Source: Symbiodinium sp. CCMP2592
Lineage: Eukaryota; Sar; Dinophyceae; Suessiales; Symbiodiniaceae
Length of the DNA stretch: 64,000 nt
Assembly: GCA_905221615.1 (NCBI GenBank)
Contig: CAJNDT010005757.1
Span: 1 to 64,000, forward strand
Direction of reading: 5' to 3'
The position numbers and the translations under genes were made by a program. Numbering within the stretch: position 1 is the stretch's first letter; every line of letters begins with the position of its first letter. The notes below the pieces were generated by a model. The model saw only the letters and a list, made by a program, of their open reading frames with translations, did no database searches and had not been told where the DNA came from. Shown here piece by piece: positions 54,531 to 64,000 of this stretch.

Positions 54531-54740
54531 CTCCATGTGCCCATTTGGTAGGTACTTAGGCCTTCAAGTACCCATATAGGGACCCCCTTTAAGGCCTGAG
54601 TACCTATAGTAGAAGCCAGAAAGTCGGAACATCATTCTCCTCATGCCCTTAAGGTAAATTAGAAGGGATCCTAGCACGAATCCTCCTAAAGCCATGTTCC
54701 AACTTTCTGGCTTCTACTATACTATATGGGCACATGGAGT
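54531..54740. mobile_element. Nested palindromes: family E element inside another
   Basis: Outer ends CTCCATGTGCCCAT and ATGGGCACATGGAG enclose a GGTACTTAGGCC / GGCCTGAGTACC hairpin (54551-54604) and a family E element (54605-54720). Confidence 0.8.
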
Positions 54741-55077
54741 CTTAGGGATAGCTGAACGGCTTGAGATTCCGCATGCTCTACGGCCTCGGCCTACGCAGCT
54801 AGGGTGCTCCTCGGTTTACGGTATGAGCTCCGGTCTTCTTCCAGAAGCTCAACAGCTTATGGCTCCTATGTTTTCGCTCGGCTTAGCTTTGGTTAGTAGG
54901 GAATGGAGGAATGGGATGCAATTATAACTAGTATTACTACCATTCTTCCATTCCCTGCGAACCAAAAGGTAAGGTGGGTTTCATCAGAGTTCGTCATGAT
55001 CGCCAGCTAGGCTGCGCGGTGGCGAGCCAAAGCTTCAAGAGGTCCTTGAACTGGAACCCATCTGCTAGTGCGTATAC

Positions 55078-55168
55078 CCTGCGGGTCCATGTACCCAAAT
55101 AGTATATGCTTTGGCCCCTTTAAGGCCAAAGTAAAATCTACTTTGGTACATGGACCCTTAGGGATAAA
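55078..55168. mobile_element. Palindromic element, related to the outer element at 54531
   Basis: GGGTCCATGTACCCAAATAG and CTTTGGTACATGGACCC ends with inner CTTTGGCC and GGCCAAAG. Confidence 0.75.
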
Positions 55169-55427
55169 ATTAGTCAGTGTAGTCTAGAGGGTGTCTTCGC
55201 GGTGTCCGTCCCTGAAATCCCAGCGCAGCTATGGTAGCCTGGAAGCCCCGGGAAGCACGCCCCAAAAACCTTAATGCCTAATGCCAGAAACACCCGAAAC
55301 CTAAACGCCTAAACCCCGAATCCAAGGCCTAAATGCTGAAACCTGCATCGGCATATGGGCCCAATGGGACACCCAATATCCCTAAACGCCCAAACCCTTA
55401 ATCCAAAGCCTAAATGCTCGAACCCCT

Positions 55428-55700
55428 ATGAAGAGCCGCGTGGCACTTCGTTTTGGAGGGGCTCGGCAGACGCTTGCTGCCGCAGCTCTGCCACCTTGTG
55501 CAATGTGTAGGGCTTCGAGCTCAAAGTTCGCAGTAGAGATGAACCCACGAGAGCCCAAGAATCTTCATGATGGAGCATACACCCATAACCCCGACTAGAA
55601 GCCCGGTATAGCAGGAAGATTCCCCAATTGAATGGCATTTGGGTGCTTTGTTTTTTTTTTTCTCTCTCTCTCTCTCTCTCTCGGATAACTCTTGCCGTTC
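55428..55700. other. Coding-like island, strand unresolved
   Basis: The + strand ATG at 55428 gives 56 residues (MKSRVALRFGGARQTLAAAA, ending THNPD). The minus strand reads SWALVGSSLLRTLSSKPYT then LHKVAELRQQASAEPLQ before a stop at 55426. Both look protein-like. A (TC)n microsatellite at 55649-55683 follows. Confidence 0.3.
55649..55683. repeat. (TC)n microsatellite with T run
   Basis: TTTTTTTTTTTCTCTCTC run; the Arg-Glu repeats in an overlapping minus ORF come from it. Confidence 0.95.
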
Positions 55701-56074
55701 TCAACACTCAGACTCAGCCCTGAAGCAATACATCCTAATCCATGAAGTTTACGGCTTTCTGGGATAGTGTCCCTTGGTGGGGGGCCTGCCCAGCCGCGTG
55801 CTGGATGGCTAGGTACAGCCTGGCCCGGACAAGCACAAAGGGAGTAGACTGCGTAGATGTCTTTTAAGCTCGTGCTTGGGGGTTTGAGGTCCGAGATCAA
55901 ACATGCAGGTCTTGGCTGCAAACTGGCTGTGCACTGCTGTGTTCAGAGCTATAAGGCTATAAGGTGTTCGGGGCTCATCACAGGTTAGCTGCGCTGCCGC
56001 ACCAGCGACATATAAATGCTCGGTAACAGCGGCTTCAGGAATTGCATGCCTAACTGGGAGGAAAAATCTTTACC

Positions 56075-56266
56075 TTAAGCTTTACCAGCTTTTTCCGGCT
56101 TCCGGAGTGTGCGTTTATGAGATTTAGAGGAGCTTCGGTTTTCGTGGAGTGAAATCGTGCTGACTAGATTAAAGGGCTGCAGGTTTGGGGCGTCGGTGCT
56201 TCTGCGAGTTACGATCATCTCCACTGGAGGTTTGATGTAGGGAGTAGTAGTCATTAATCGAATCAT
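56075..56266 (-). CDS. Candidate minus-strand ORF, basic C-terminus
   Basis: Minus strand reads YIKPPVEMIVTRRSTDAPN then LQPFNLVSTISLHENRSSS and KRTLRKPEKAGKA before the stop. 63 residues with an in-frame ATG. No family is recognised; may be a terminal exon. Confidence 0.35.
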   Translation of the reverse strand: MIRLMTTTPYIKPPVEMIVTRRSTDAPNLQPFNLVSTISLHENRSSSKSHKRTLRKPEKAGKA

Positions 56267-56820
56267 GCTGTGGGGAGCTCTTCCGAAGCAGCTCTTGGCT
56301 CCTTAAGCGAGAAGCCCCAAACCCTGGAAGCTTGAATAATCAGCTAATCTACATACGTGTTGAAGACCTTTTGAAGCAGTATATGGGCTGAATCTACCCA
56401 ACCCTAAAGCCCTAAACCCTAAACCTTCTTTTACAAAAGTAGGATAAGTTCGACAGAAGGTCTTCCTTAGAGCAGGCCTTCCACCGCTGGTCTCGGCGGC
56501 CCCCAGGCCTGAGATTTCCTCGGACCGGTTCAGATGCAGATGCTTGGGGCTTTAGGGTTTTATGAAACTTTCGGGTTTTATGGGGCTTTAGGGTTTTATG
56601 GGGCTTTAGGGTCTAGGGCATATAGGGTTTAGGGTTTATACATACCCAAGTTAGGGGCTCGGGGCTTTAGGGTTTAGGGTTTTCTGGGGCGGGGGGGGTG
56701 GGTGTCATGGGTTGTAGGGTCTTTTTCAAATCGTTTTGGGTATCCAATCAACGGAATGAAGGTGATCAGGTTTTCGGACTTTGGCCTTGCGGAGTTAGGA
56801 TCCTGCGGATTTAGGATCCT

Positions 56821-56949
56821 TCAGAAGTACAGTGGACTTGTTGGTCGTGTTGCTATGAAGGTCTGGTCGAGTCGAAGCGGCCGCAAAAGCAGAAGAGCCC
56901 CTGCCTTCAATTGCGCAGCGATAAACGACTCCACATCCCCAAGTCGTAG
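56821..56949 (-). CDS. Candidate minus-strand terminal exon
   Basis: Minus strand reads LRLGDVESFIAAQLKAGA then LLLLRPLRLDQTFIATRP and SPLYF before the stop at 56821. An acceptor GATGTGGAG|TCG at about 56934 is possible. A + strand ORF across it is less protein-like. Confidence 0.35.
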   Translation of the reverse strand, partial: LRLGDVESFIAAQLKAGALLLLRPLRLDQTFIATRPTSPLYF

Positions 56950-57570
56950 GTTTAGGGTTTAGGAACACGGGGTCTGTTCCCAGGGTATATATTTGTATGA
57001 AGAGAAGCCCTCAGTTGGAGTACTCTAAGGCGCACCGGGAGTCTTCGTATGCTTTGTTGGTTCCATCAGGGCTGCTCTGGTTTAGGGTTTAGGGGTTTGG
57101 GGTTTTGCGATTTGGGGTTCAGGGGTTAGGGTGCAGAGTTCAGGGTGATGGGCCCTGTTGTTTACACCCGGCACACTCTCTCCAAACACCCCTTCGACAC
57201 GAAACCACAGGACCTTATGAGCCGGAGACATCTACTAGGTCCGACACACCCTGAACTCCAAAGCCTAACCTCTGATCCCCAAAACACCAAACCCCTAAAC
57301 CCTGAACTAGGACCCTGGTACGACGAGGCTCCGCCCAGGGGTGGATCCGCAGACGCGCCACAGCCAGCTCGCGGCCTTCGTGCGGGATCTCGGAATTATG
57401 GAAATCCCTGTTCCTTGCAACACCAAGTACATGACAGATTTTCTTGCTGCCTGACCAGAGTATCCGGGACCACAGATAGTAGGTCCAAATCTGATGTACC
57501 AACCCGAAACCCTGAAGAGAAAATCAACATCTGAAAACCACCAAACCCAGACTCACCCTAAAGTCCTGAT

Positions 57571-57783
57571 TCAATACTCGTACGAGCAGAAGCTTTGAAA
57601 GAAGCCTTGAACAACTCTCCTCAGACGCTTGTATAGCCATTTCATTACATAGCCACTATGCAACGCTCTTTGAACTGTGAGGAAGCTTCCTGAAAGCAAT
57701 TTCGCAGAGCTCTGAAGCAATGAACCGTTGCATGCGTAATGCAGACCCAAGCCGCAAATCCAACACGACTTGCTGAGTCTCAC
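57571..57783 (-). CDS. Candidate minus-strand ORF
   Basis: Minus strand reads SLLQSSAKLLSGSFLTVQ then RALHSGYVMKWLYKRLRR; 70 residues. The + strand alternative (SHQKACVRVVQGFVEST) overlaps its 5' half. Low certainty. Confidence 0.25.
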   Translation of the reverse strand: MRLSKSCWICGLGLHYACNGSLLQSSAKLLSGSFLTVQRALHSGYVMKWLYKRLRRVVQGFFQSFCSYEY

Positions 57784-58041
57784 CAGAAAGCCTGTGTACG
57801 GGTGGTGCAGGGCTTTGTGGAGTCGACTTTACGGTCTGACTATGCAGGCCCCGATGATGCGGATGCGGTCATAGCAGACCCTAAACTGTACCACCTTCTC
57901 AGGTTGCCTCGTTTCTTCATTACAGCAGAGGTGGCCACCACAAAAGCTCTGGAATTGGGTCCACGAAACGTGTGGGCTCAGGGTGCCTGGATTTAGGGCG
58001 TAACAGTAATCGCAATACTACTGCTCATACTAATACCCAGA

Positions 58042-58139
58042 GGGTCCATGCACACTACCATTATGGAATAGGTCGCCAAAGCCATAATAAGGATGGTCAT
58101 TTGGGACCTAATTCCATAGTAGTAGTGGATCTGGACCCT
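58042..58139. mobile_element. Palindromic element, family G
   Basis: GGGTCCATGCACACTACCATT and AGTAGTAGTGGATCTGGACCC ends; TATGGAATAGGTCGCC and its inverse inside. Confidence 0.75.
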
Positions 58140-58371
58140 GTGGGATACTGTTTTAATAAGACTAATAAGACTAATACAATAGTAATAGATGGCCTTCCGA
58201 GTCCTCGGACAGCAGGCTTCGGGTGGGCACCTTCCCTTGGAGCCTGGGGGTGCCTCGATCCTCCGAAACCCGCCTACAACCTCCCTAGACTCTAAGCCCT
58301 TACACACTGGAAAACAACAAAAACAACATTTAAACCCTACACCCCCGAACCCCTGAACCCTAAAATCCCTA

Positions 58372-58464
58372 GCCCTCAAGAACGATGGCAGCATCCTCAA
58401 GTTCTCAGACGATGGTGGTAACGGGCAAGACGAGTTGAAGCGTGCTTTCTGTTCCACTGATCTC
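58372..58464 (+). CDS. Candidate + strand exon, acidic
   Basis: Reads LKNDGSILKFSDDGGNGQD then ELKRAFCSTDLL in one frame. The minus strand gives MEQKARFNSSCPLPPSS. Flanked by heptamers on both sides. Confidence 0.25.
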
Positions 58465-58512
58465 CTTTGTTTTCGGTTTAGGGTTTAGGGTTTGGGGGTT
58501 AGGGTTTGAGGT

Positions 58513-58950
58513 TTATGGTTTATGTAGGGTTTTGGGTCCATGACACCCAAAAGAGGCATAACCTGAAGCCGAGTGACGAAGCGCTCTGCAGACCTGCTGA
58601 GCACATTGAAAACACGGGTTACGAGATCGGAACATGTCTACACATTTCTGAGCATTCGAGCCGCTAGACTCCTGCAATCGATCATGGTGATGTAAGCACG
58701 GTAGCAATACACATCCCCAAACTTCGCGCCGGGAATCTTCATCAGCTTCAGCAGTTCCTCTGTTCATTCGTTTAGAGCCTTCTAGTACTGTAGTAGTCTT
58801 GGTTGAAGTCGGCATCATCGTCATTTTCATCGTCGTAACAGGAAGTGGAGCATGCAGCAATGCTGCATCAGCAGCAGCAACAATTGATGCAGATTGAGTT
58901 CCGACAAAAAAGAACATGTGAAAGTACTGCAATGGCAATGAGCTCAACAT
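58513..58950 (-). CDS. Candidate minus-strand Cys/His-rich protein, 145 residues
   Basis: The longest protein-like minus ORF of the right arm outside simple repeats. It begins MLSSLPLQYFHMFFFVGTQ, a hydrophobic start that might be a signal sequence. Then comes a Thr/Met-rich linker, an acidic segment (TAEADEDSRREV) and a Cys/His-rich C-terminus (WGCVLLPCLHHHDRL, KCVDMF, NPCFQCAQQVCRAL) that might bind zinc. No family is recognised. A CAG-rich + strand frame (MLHQQQQQLMQIEF) overlaps the N-terminal third. Confidence 0.4.
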   Translation of the reverse strand: MLSSLPLQYFHMFFFVGTQSASIVAAADAALLHAPLPVTTMKMTMMPTSTKTTTVLEGSKRMNRGTAEADEDSRREVWGCVLLPCLHHHDRLQESSGSNAQKCVDMFRSRNPCFQCAQQVCRALRHSASGYASFGCHGPKTLHKP

Positions 58951-59019
58951 GTCCTCTACCCCTCAAACGCATAACTGCCTCGGTCTCGAGAGCTGTGTCC
59001 AATGAACCTCAGCTAGGGA

Positions 59020-59275
59020 TACTTGGAGGTTCAGGGGTCGTTAGAAGCGTTCCCTTTAGGGGTTCCTTTAAAGGGATCTAGAGGGATTCTATAAGGGTAT
59101 AAGGTTTAGGGCCTGCTCGGAGGTTCAGGGGTAGTCATAAGTTAGGGTTAAAAGAGGTTCCTTTAAGGGTTCTATAGGGTTTAGAGTTTAGGGTAGGGTT
59201 GTAAGTAGGGTAACTATACATATTACCCATATTCGGGGACTTATACCCCCACTTATAACTACCCCTGAACCTCAG
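59020..59275. mobile_element. Palindromic element, family A
   Basis: TACTTGGAGGTTCAGGGG at the left and CCCCTGAACCTCAG at the right. A second GGAGGTTCAGGGGTAGTCA at 59117 suggests two overlapping copies. Confidence 0.75.
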
Positions 59276-59771
59276 CCAGGGAAAGGCATCATCCCGACAA
59301 GAAGGATCATGCGATCTAGGATCTATAAACTATATTTTGGGCATGTCATGTCCCTTTATGAACGTTAAGTTAATAGTTAACTGAATATAACTGTATTCAA
59401 CTGTTCTCATGTACATATACAAATATGTAGAGTTATACTTATGTACCATATAAGCGATTGAGATCTTGACTGTTCTTCTGGGGCTGTCAATCAGGCCAAA
59501 GTAGCACTTCGTTACTCCAACCCTCCTGAGACCCCTGAAGGATCTGTAAACACCCAAATAGCAACCGTAAGAAATCGAAGCAAATGGACAAGATTTCGGA
59601 GAGCTTTGTACCATTGGCCTGGGGTATATGGGACTTGTCATCGTATTACTATGTCTTCTTGAGCTTCTTCGCAGATCTCCAGTGCTAACGGAGGAGTGCT
59701 ACCCAAAGGTCCTATGTTCTGCTATGGGGGACACTTTAAGGGTTTCCGGTAAGGGATCTATAGGGGTCCGT

Positions 59772-59880
59772 TCAAGGGCTTTTTTGAGGGGATTTAAGGG
59801 TTCTGTTATGGGGGATACCTCCCCAAATCATAGTAGTAATTCCAATTACGGAAACCCTACATTCTGCCATAAAGGTACTT
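59772..59880. mobile_element. Palindromic element around ATTCTGCCATAAAGG
   Basis: CCTATGTTCTGCTATGGGGG (59710) and GGTTCTGTTATGGGGGATACC face TACATTCTGCCATAAAGGTAC; irregular inverted repeats ending directly at the exon candidate at 59883. Confidence 0.4.
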
Positions 59881-59882
59881 AG

Positions 59883-59993
59883 GATCCTTTGGGCTACACA
59901 GCTGCTTGAAGCAAAGATGCTGATCTGTGCTTGGCGCAGCTTGTCCAGCAAGCCTGACGACGGACTTTCCACGGGGTGGGCAACTTGGGCTCC
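59883..59993 (-). CDS. Candidate minus-strand exon
   Basis: Minus strand reads GAQVAHPVESPSSGLLDKL then RQAQISIFASSSCVAQRI. Strongly protein-like over 37 codons; other frames are not. Borders are a heptamer array (upstream) and a palindromic element (downstream). Confidence 0.4.
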
Positions 59994-60158
59994 AAACCCC
60001 TAAACCATGAGCTCCGTAACCCTAAACCCCAATACATTCCCTACATTCCCTAACTTCTCCCCACCAAACCCACCCCTCCACGTCCTGAATTTCTGGAAGT
60101 CCGTCGAGGGGTCATACACTTAGGCAACTTGGGGAATGTAGAGAAGATCAAGTTTAAA

Positions 60159-60425
60159 CACCCGTGTAGTTTTGCGCATGGTGTGTCGACATTAATTTAA
60201 CTATGGAGAGTGAGGAAACCAAAAAAACCCAGCAGTCCAGTGCATAGTGCATGGAACCAGGGCGCTTAAATAAATTAGTAAACGTATAGAGTTCGGGAAA
60301 TCTGAACACCTAAGTAGCCCGTGCATTGTGTGTGTCGATCTAGCGAAAGTACGGAGACGATAAAAAAGAAAACTCATGCACTCCTGCGCATGGTTCGTGG
60401 AACTAAGGAGGATGTGGAATTTAGA
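60159..60425. repeat. Diverged tandem duplication of about 125 bp
   Basis: GCGCATGGTGTGTCGA...AGTGCATGGAACCAGG and TGCATTGTGTGTGTCGA...GCGCATGGTTCGTGGAACTAAGG follow one another with similar internal order (GGAGA, AAAAAA, CAGTCC or CACTCC). Confidence 0.5.
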
Positions 60426-60645
60426 GTCGTAGCTTGTCCCGTGCAAGTTTACGGAAGTAGGGACCTTAGGGAACTCAAGGAACCCAAAGAATCCACGGGA
60501 GTGGGGACCCAAATACTTGGGAAGTGCAACCGCAAAAAGAGCCGCTGCCGCCCAGTGACTCATGAGGTCTTGCGGATGTCCGGTAAGGAACCTTGGCAGC
60601 AAAGGCACGAGCAAACTCGGAGTTTAAATCCAATTAAAAGCCAAT

Positions 60646-60757
60646 GCCCCCTAATATTATGGCCGTTAGTAATTACCTATACTATTTGGGGGGGGCTCCT
60701 CACTAATTAGGCATTATGGACCCCAAAACCCTATTCTAATTTTCAGGTCCCTATATT
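60646..60757. mobile_element. Palindromic element, family C
   Basis: GCCCCCTAATATTATGGCCG and TTCAGGTCCCTATATTAC ends, with the TATACTATTTGGGG centre. Confidence 0.55.
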
Positions 60758-60925
60758 ACACCTTTGGCAAGGGCTTTAGCTCTTCAGGCCATTGGGTTTG
60801 CTGCATGGGTGTTTCCAAACAGGGCAACACGTATTTGGCTTCAGAGTGCTATGCACATGCAATCATTAAGCTGTAGATACCGTGATGAGGAGATCCCCAA
60901 TTATGAGAACCCATGACCCTTTATA

Positions 60926-61063
60926 TATGGAAAGCAGGATGGAAAGCAGCGTATTTCGGAGTCGCCAAGGAGTGACGCTGTTGACGACGGGAGGGCAAAG
61001 AGATCCTTGAGTAAGGCATGCCCTAAGCATTCAGATCTGCAGTCGAGAGAATCCGAACTTTGA
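60926..61063 (+). CDS. Candidate + strand terminal exon, charged
   Basis: Reads YGKQDGKQRISESPRSDAVD then DGRAKRSLSKACPKHS and DLQSRESEL before a stop at 61061. Charged and disordered in character; other frames stop sooner. Confidence 0.35.
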   Translation, partial: YGKQDGKQRISESPRSDAVDDGRAKRSLSKACPKHSDLQSRESEL

Positions 61064-61111
61064 AGCCCAAGATCTTTTAGTTTAAAAAGGGCTGAAAGGT
61101 TTGGGGGCTTA

Positions 61112-61218
61112 TACTTGGTGGTTATATAGTAAGTGGGGTTATAAGTCCCCTAATATGGGTTAAAGTATAGTTACCCTCCTTATCACCCCACTGTTAACTA
61201 CCCCTGAACCTCCAAGTA
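61112..61218. mobile_element. Palindromic element, family A
   Basis: TACTTGGTGGTTATATAG at the left, CCCCTGAACCTCCAAGTA at the right; TATAAGTCCCCTAATATGGG interior. Confidence 0.8.
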
Positions 61219-61533
61219 GGATTGGGGGTTTAGGAGTTTGGAGCTTAAGGGCTTAAAGGTTTAAGGGCTCACAACAACTCTGTGATTCGGCAATCCGAAG
61301 ACACCGAAACGTCGCCACACCCTCCCCCTAAACCCTAACCCTAACCCTAAGCCCTAAACCCAAAACCCTAAACCCTGAACCCTAAACCCAAAACCCTAAC
61401 CCTAAACCCCCAAAATGAAGAGCAAGCGCAGCGAGGTCACGCGCGGCCGTTCCATCCGTGTTGCTTCAGGGCCTTCCGCACCTCGGCCCCAAGAAGCCCT
61501 GAAACCCGAACTAATATATCTATACCAGGGGTC

Positions 61534-61647
61534 TATGATATAGGGGCCTTAATAATGAGAGTAGGGTTTTGGGGGTATATTATACTATCATGATAATAAG
61601 GAACCCCCCAAATCGCATCCTAGTCTACTTTGGGTACGGCCCCCACT
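61534..61647. mobile_element. Palindromic element, family C
   Basis: ATATAGGGGCCTTAATAATG and TTTGGGTACGGCCCCCAC ends with TATATTATACTATCATGATAA centre. Further partial copies start at 61752 and 61823. Confidence 0.7.
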
Positions 61648-61822
61648 CAGTAATAGTTGAATAACATTCATAATATAGATATATAAGGACCTTAGTAGTT
61701 GACTTGTCATAGACTCTTACTGTATGGGGGCAGTACCTAAAATGTATAATGTAGGGGCCTTCATAATAATGAGAATAGGGTTCCTTCAAAGGGTTCTATA
61801 AGGGATCTATAGTAGGGGTCTA

Positions 61823-61912
61823 TGATATAGGGGCCTTAATAATTAGAATAGGGTCTTGGGGCTCATTATACTACAGTTATAGCAAGGAGCCCGCCCCAAA
61901 TTAGCGTAGGTA
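61823..61912. mobile_element. Palindromic element, family C, truncated at an exon candidate
   Basis: ATAGGGGCCTTAATAATTAG start; the right end stops after TTAGCGTAG and passes directly into the + strand coding-like island at 61916. Confidence 0.65.
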
Positions 61913-61915
61913 CTT

Positions 61916-62083
61916 GCTATCAGACGGGCTATTCTCATCGCAAACAAGTCGAAGCCGGGTGTAGGGACTAGTCGTTTGATCGATGGCTCTGTTGCTAAGG
62001 GCTTTGAATGGTTCTATCAGAATTACGAAGGTTTCATGCGGAGGCCCGCATCGCAATCACAAGATAGACGCCCTAAGCTTTAG
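61916..62083 (+). CDS. Candidate + strand terminal exon
   Basis: Reads AIRRAILIANKSKPGVGTSR then LIDGSVAKGFEWFYQNYEG and FMRRPASQSQDRRPKL before the stop at 62081. An acceptor TATCAG|A at 61924 or GTAG|G at 61909 is available. Convincing aromatic and charged composition, no ATG, so a downstream exon. No family is recognised. Confidence 0.45.
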   Translation, partial: AIRRAILIANKSKPGVGTSRLIDGSVAKGFEWFYQNYEGFMRRPASQSQDRRPKL

Positions 62084-62158
62084 GGTCGGGGTACGAACAA
62101 GATATGTTGAAAACAAGTCCCATGTTTAAAAGCTTCAGTCATTAACTTCTCGCTGCAG

Positions 62159-62323
62159 TCCTCGTGGCATGACAAGATCTCGCTTTTTGAAGACACCCCA
62201 GAGGAGCAGACTCCGACAGAAACATGCACAAGCCCAACAGCTACCCTCAGTCACTTGGAGCCAAGCTATTCCAAACTCGAAGCACCAAAGCCGAAGAGTG
62301 GGCAAAGCGCCCGAAGACCTTAG
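62159..62323 (+). CDS. Candidate + strand exon after a CTGCAG acceptor
   Basis: After CTTCTCGCTGCAG (pyrimidine-rich, canonical acceptor) the frame reads SSWHDKISLFEDTPEEQTPT then ETCTSPTATLSHLEPSYSK and EAPKPKSGQSARRP before a stop at 62321. It is co-oriented with the island at 61916 and may belong to the same gene, but the frame between them needs an intron. No family is recognised. Confidence 0.45.
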   Translation, partial: SSWHDKISLFEDTPEEQTPTETCTSPTATLSHLEPSYSKLEAPKPKSGQSARRP

Positions 62324-62544
62324 GCTACACCATAGACTCAAACACCTTTTCTTAGACACTGTAGTGTCTATGCGTTCACCGTGAGACTAGGACTGAAATA
62401 CCTCACCTCCCTAAACGTAGAAAACCTCCCTTTATCGCATATCCTCAACCACAACATGTACTACTCCTCATGAATGATAGAAGCTCCTCATAAGAAGCCT
62501 TAAACTCGTATACAAAAACCTGAAACCTAAACCCTTATAAGCCC

Positions 62545-62683
62545 CTTGTAGGAACTCCAAACAACCAACACGTGAGCTCCCTTTGGGCTCCCGAACCGTC
62601 CGGGACAGCTCTGCAACGCTCACGAGCCCTTCGTTCACCTGGGCAGCGACGCAAAGGGCGTTCCTTTCCTTCGGTGCTTTCAG
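62545..62683 (-). CDS. Candidate minus-strand exon, helical
   Basis: Minus strand reads LKAPKERNALCVAAQVNEG then LVSVAELSRTVREPKGS and continues open to about 62545. Helix-like and charged. The + strand gives an alternative Ser/Arg-rich frame. Confidence 0.3.
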
Positions 62684-63487
62684 GTTTTAGCAGTTTCGGG
62701 CTTCAGGGATTTAGGGAAACTGAATTACCCGCTTTCTATCTCTGAGGGTGTAGGGACTATGGATCTAGTTTGGGTCTAAAGGGTTGTAGGATTCGGGGCT
62801 CTGTTGTGTTACGGCCCAAGACCCGGAGCCCTGGAAGGATCCCGAGAGTAGATCCCTCCTGAAGGGATTTTGTTACAAAAGGCCCTTTTGGAGTATAGAA
62901 GAATATTTGCTTGTTACAAAAGAACCTGCTTTAAGTATAGGATTAAGTATATGTACATATGTGTTGGGTATACTCTGCGAAGAAGATGGACAGTCAGACA
63001 CGTGCAAAACTGCAGATCCTTGAGATTCCCCGGCTCTCACTTAAGAGCCATACCTGCATCCCGACATCCTGCAACATAGGTCATGACCCCTTAACCCTAA
63101 ACCCTAAACCCCTAAACCCTAAACCCTATCATGACCCCTTAGTTATAGGGTATATAACCCCGCAACACAGTAGGTTTTTGGAACCCCAGGTAGAGCCACT
63201 TTTGCAATAAAGCCCGGCATCATGCTTCCGGTGGCATCCTATGATCTTCGGACTTCAACTGCATAGGGCTTGTGAGCCCAACGCTTTTTTGACCCCTACC
63301 CTATAATGGGCTATATAATGGGTATGTAATAGCTATATATTAAGGGTATATACCTAGGGGTCCTTATCAAGGGTCCCTCCTTTTTACCCTTGGATTTTTG
63401 ATATAACAAGAGTACAAGGATCTAGGGTGTAGGATTTGGCGCTGAGGTGTTCAGTGTCTAGGTCTAGGATGTATGCTCTCGGGTCCC

Positions 63488-63493
63488 GGGCCG

Positions 63494-63526
<33 letters not shown>

Positions 63527-63600
63527 ATCCCCCCCCACCCCCCCGCTGCTGCACGCCCACCCACCCTGCACCCCGGCCCACCCCCCCGGCCCGCACCGCA
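63488..63600. repeat. Poly-C and C-rich tract
   Basis: A run of more than 30 C at 63488-63520 followed by C-rich sequence. Pro-rich and Gly-rich ORFs across it are artefacts. Such runs are also places where assemblies are unreliable; a shorter poly-G run is at 52768-52790. Confidence 0.9.
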
Positions 63601-64000
63601 CCTTGCCCGCCCCTTGACTTTGTGCGCGGATCGGGAGTGTCGCAGTACATGCCCTGCCGTGTGCGGAAAGCGGGAATCGGCTCAGTAGTTTCCAGCATCT
63701 GACATGAATTGCAATGCTGAATTATGAGGGTTGTATGGCGATGGTGATGGTGCAGATATTCTTTTGAAGGTGTTAATCATGAAGATGACGACGACAAGGA
63801 TGATGTTGAGCATGGTCTGATTGTCGACTCATGTCCCGGTCTAGAGCAGCACAACATCTTGAGCAGTATCACCGGTGCCACAGCAAGAGGGAAGACAAGG
63901 AGTAACACATAAGAACGTCGCGGCAAAAAGAGTACCACCACAGGCCCCACACCACAGGGGGGGCGGCGGGGAAGGATACCATGGGATGGGGGGGGGAGGG
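63601..64000. other. Right end without a supported gene
   Basis: Contains a GATGATGGTG-type low-complexity patch (63730-63815) and a G-rich end. No coding frame stands out. Confidence 0.4.

Noticed and set aside
63436..63702. Pro-rich + strand and Gly-rich minus ORFs
   Set aside because: Produced by the poly-C tract and its C-rich flank.

Overview
ORGANISM. The window looks like nuclear DNA of a dinoflagellate, most likely a symbiont of the Symbiodiniaceae type. The grounds are: introns with GA-AG and GC-AG ends inferred from two well-joined exons, co-oriented genes on one strand, long arrays of degenerate TTTAGGG/CCCTAAA telomere-type heptamers, very high repeat density, and proteins with low-complexity Lys/Ala, Glu-rich and Pro-rich stretches. 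There is no prokaryotic operon signature, and I see no rRNA, tRNA or organelle gene. The genus is an inference.

LEFT ARM (1-18.1 kb). A run of protein genes lies entirely on the + strand: an acidic protein entering from the left edge; a Gln/Met-rich ORF; a RING-H2 protein split by a 133-nt intron; a Pro-rich/acidic protein; a cytosine-methyltransferase-like protein with two reading-frame breaks; an unknown 350-residue protein; a 957-codon exon of a large unknown protein, possibly transposase-like; and a Lys/Ala-rich protein followed by two small ORFs. All of them, their introns and their spacers are sprinkled with one short imperfect palindrome, GGCAGAGTGCC (about 40 copies). Inside genes it is nearly always read in one frame, giving Gly-Arg-Val-Pro, usually after Glu.

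Between 10.2 and 13.0 kb lies the most interesting element: five copies of a structured RNA-like module. Each has a conserved GGCCAAC, a hairpin P2 whose two arms differ between copies but stay complementary, a conserved ATGA linker, and a hairpin P3 with compensatory base changes and an ATGGGCTAA-type loop. An upstream hairpin P1 shows a TGGCC loop able to pair with GGCCAAC.

BOUNDARY (18.2-19.4 kb). Nine tandem units of 91-94 bp combine CCCTAA-type sequence with the same palindrome in reverse orientation. They are followed by a 340-bp A/T-rich block of TTTTAAAG runs. The palindrome is not seen again to the right.

RIGHT ARM (19.4-64 kb). This arm is dominated by degenerate telomere-type heptamers in both orientations, microsatellites, a 134-bp satellite (39.0-40.3 kb), and at least ten families of miniature palindromic elements of 70-330 bp, some nested in one another. 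Between them are short unique islands of 70-440 bp that read as plausible coding exons, more often on the minus strand (for example 42.8, 49.1, 53.0, 58.7 and 59.9 kb), with + strand islands at 60.9-62.3 kb. These are candidates only: no family is recognised, and in several islands more than one frame or strand looks protein-like.

FUNCTION. The methyltransferase-like and transposase-like frames, the RING protein and the shared repeat vocabulary raise the possibility that part of the left arm is a mobile or fast-evolving gene cluster, but this is inference.
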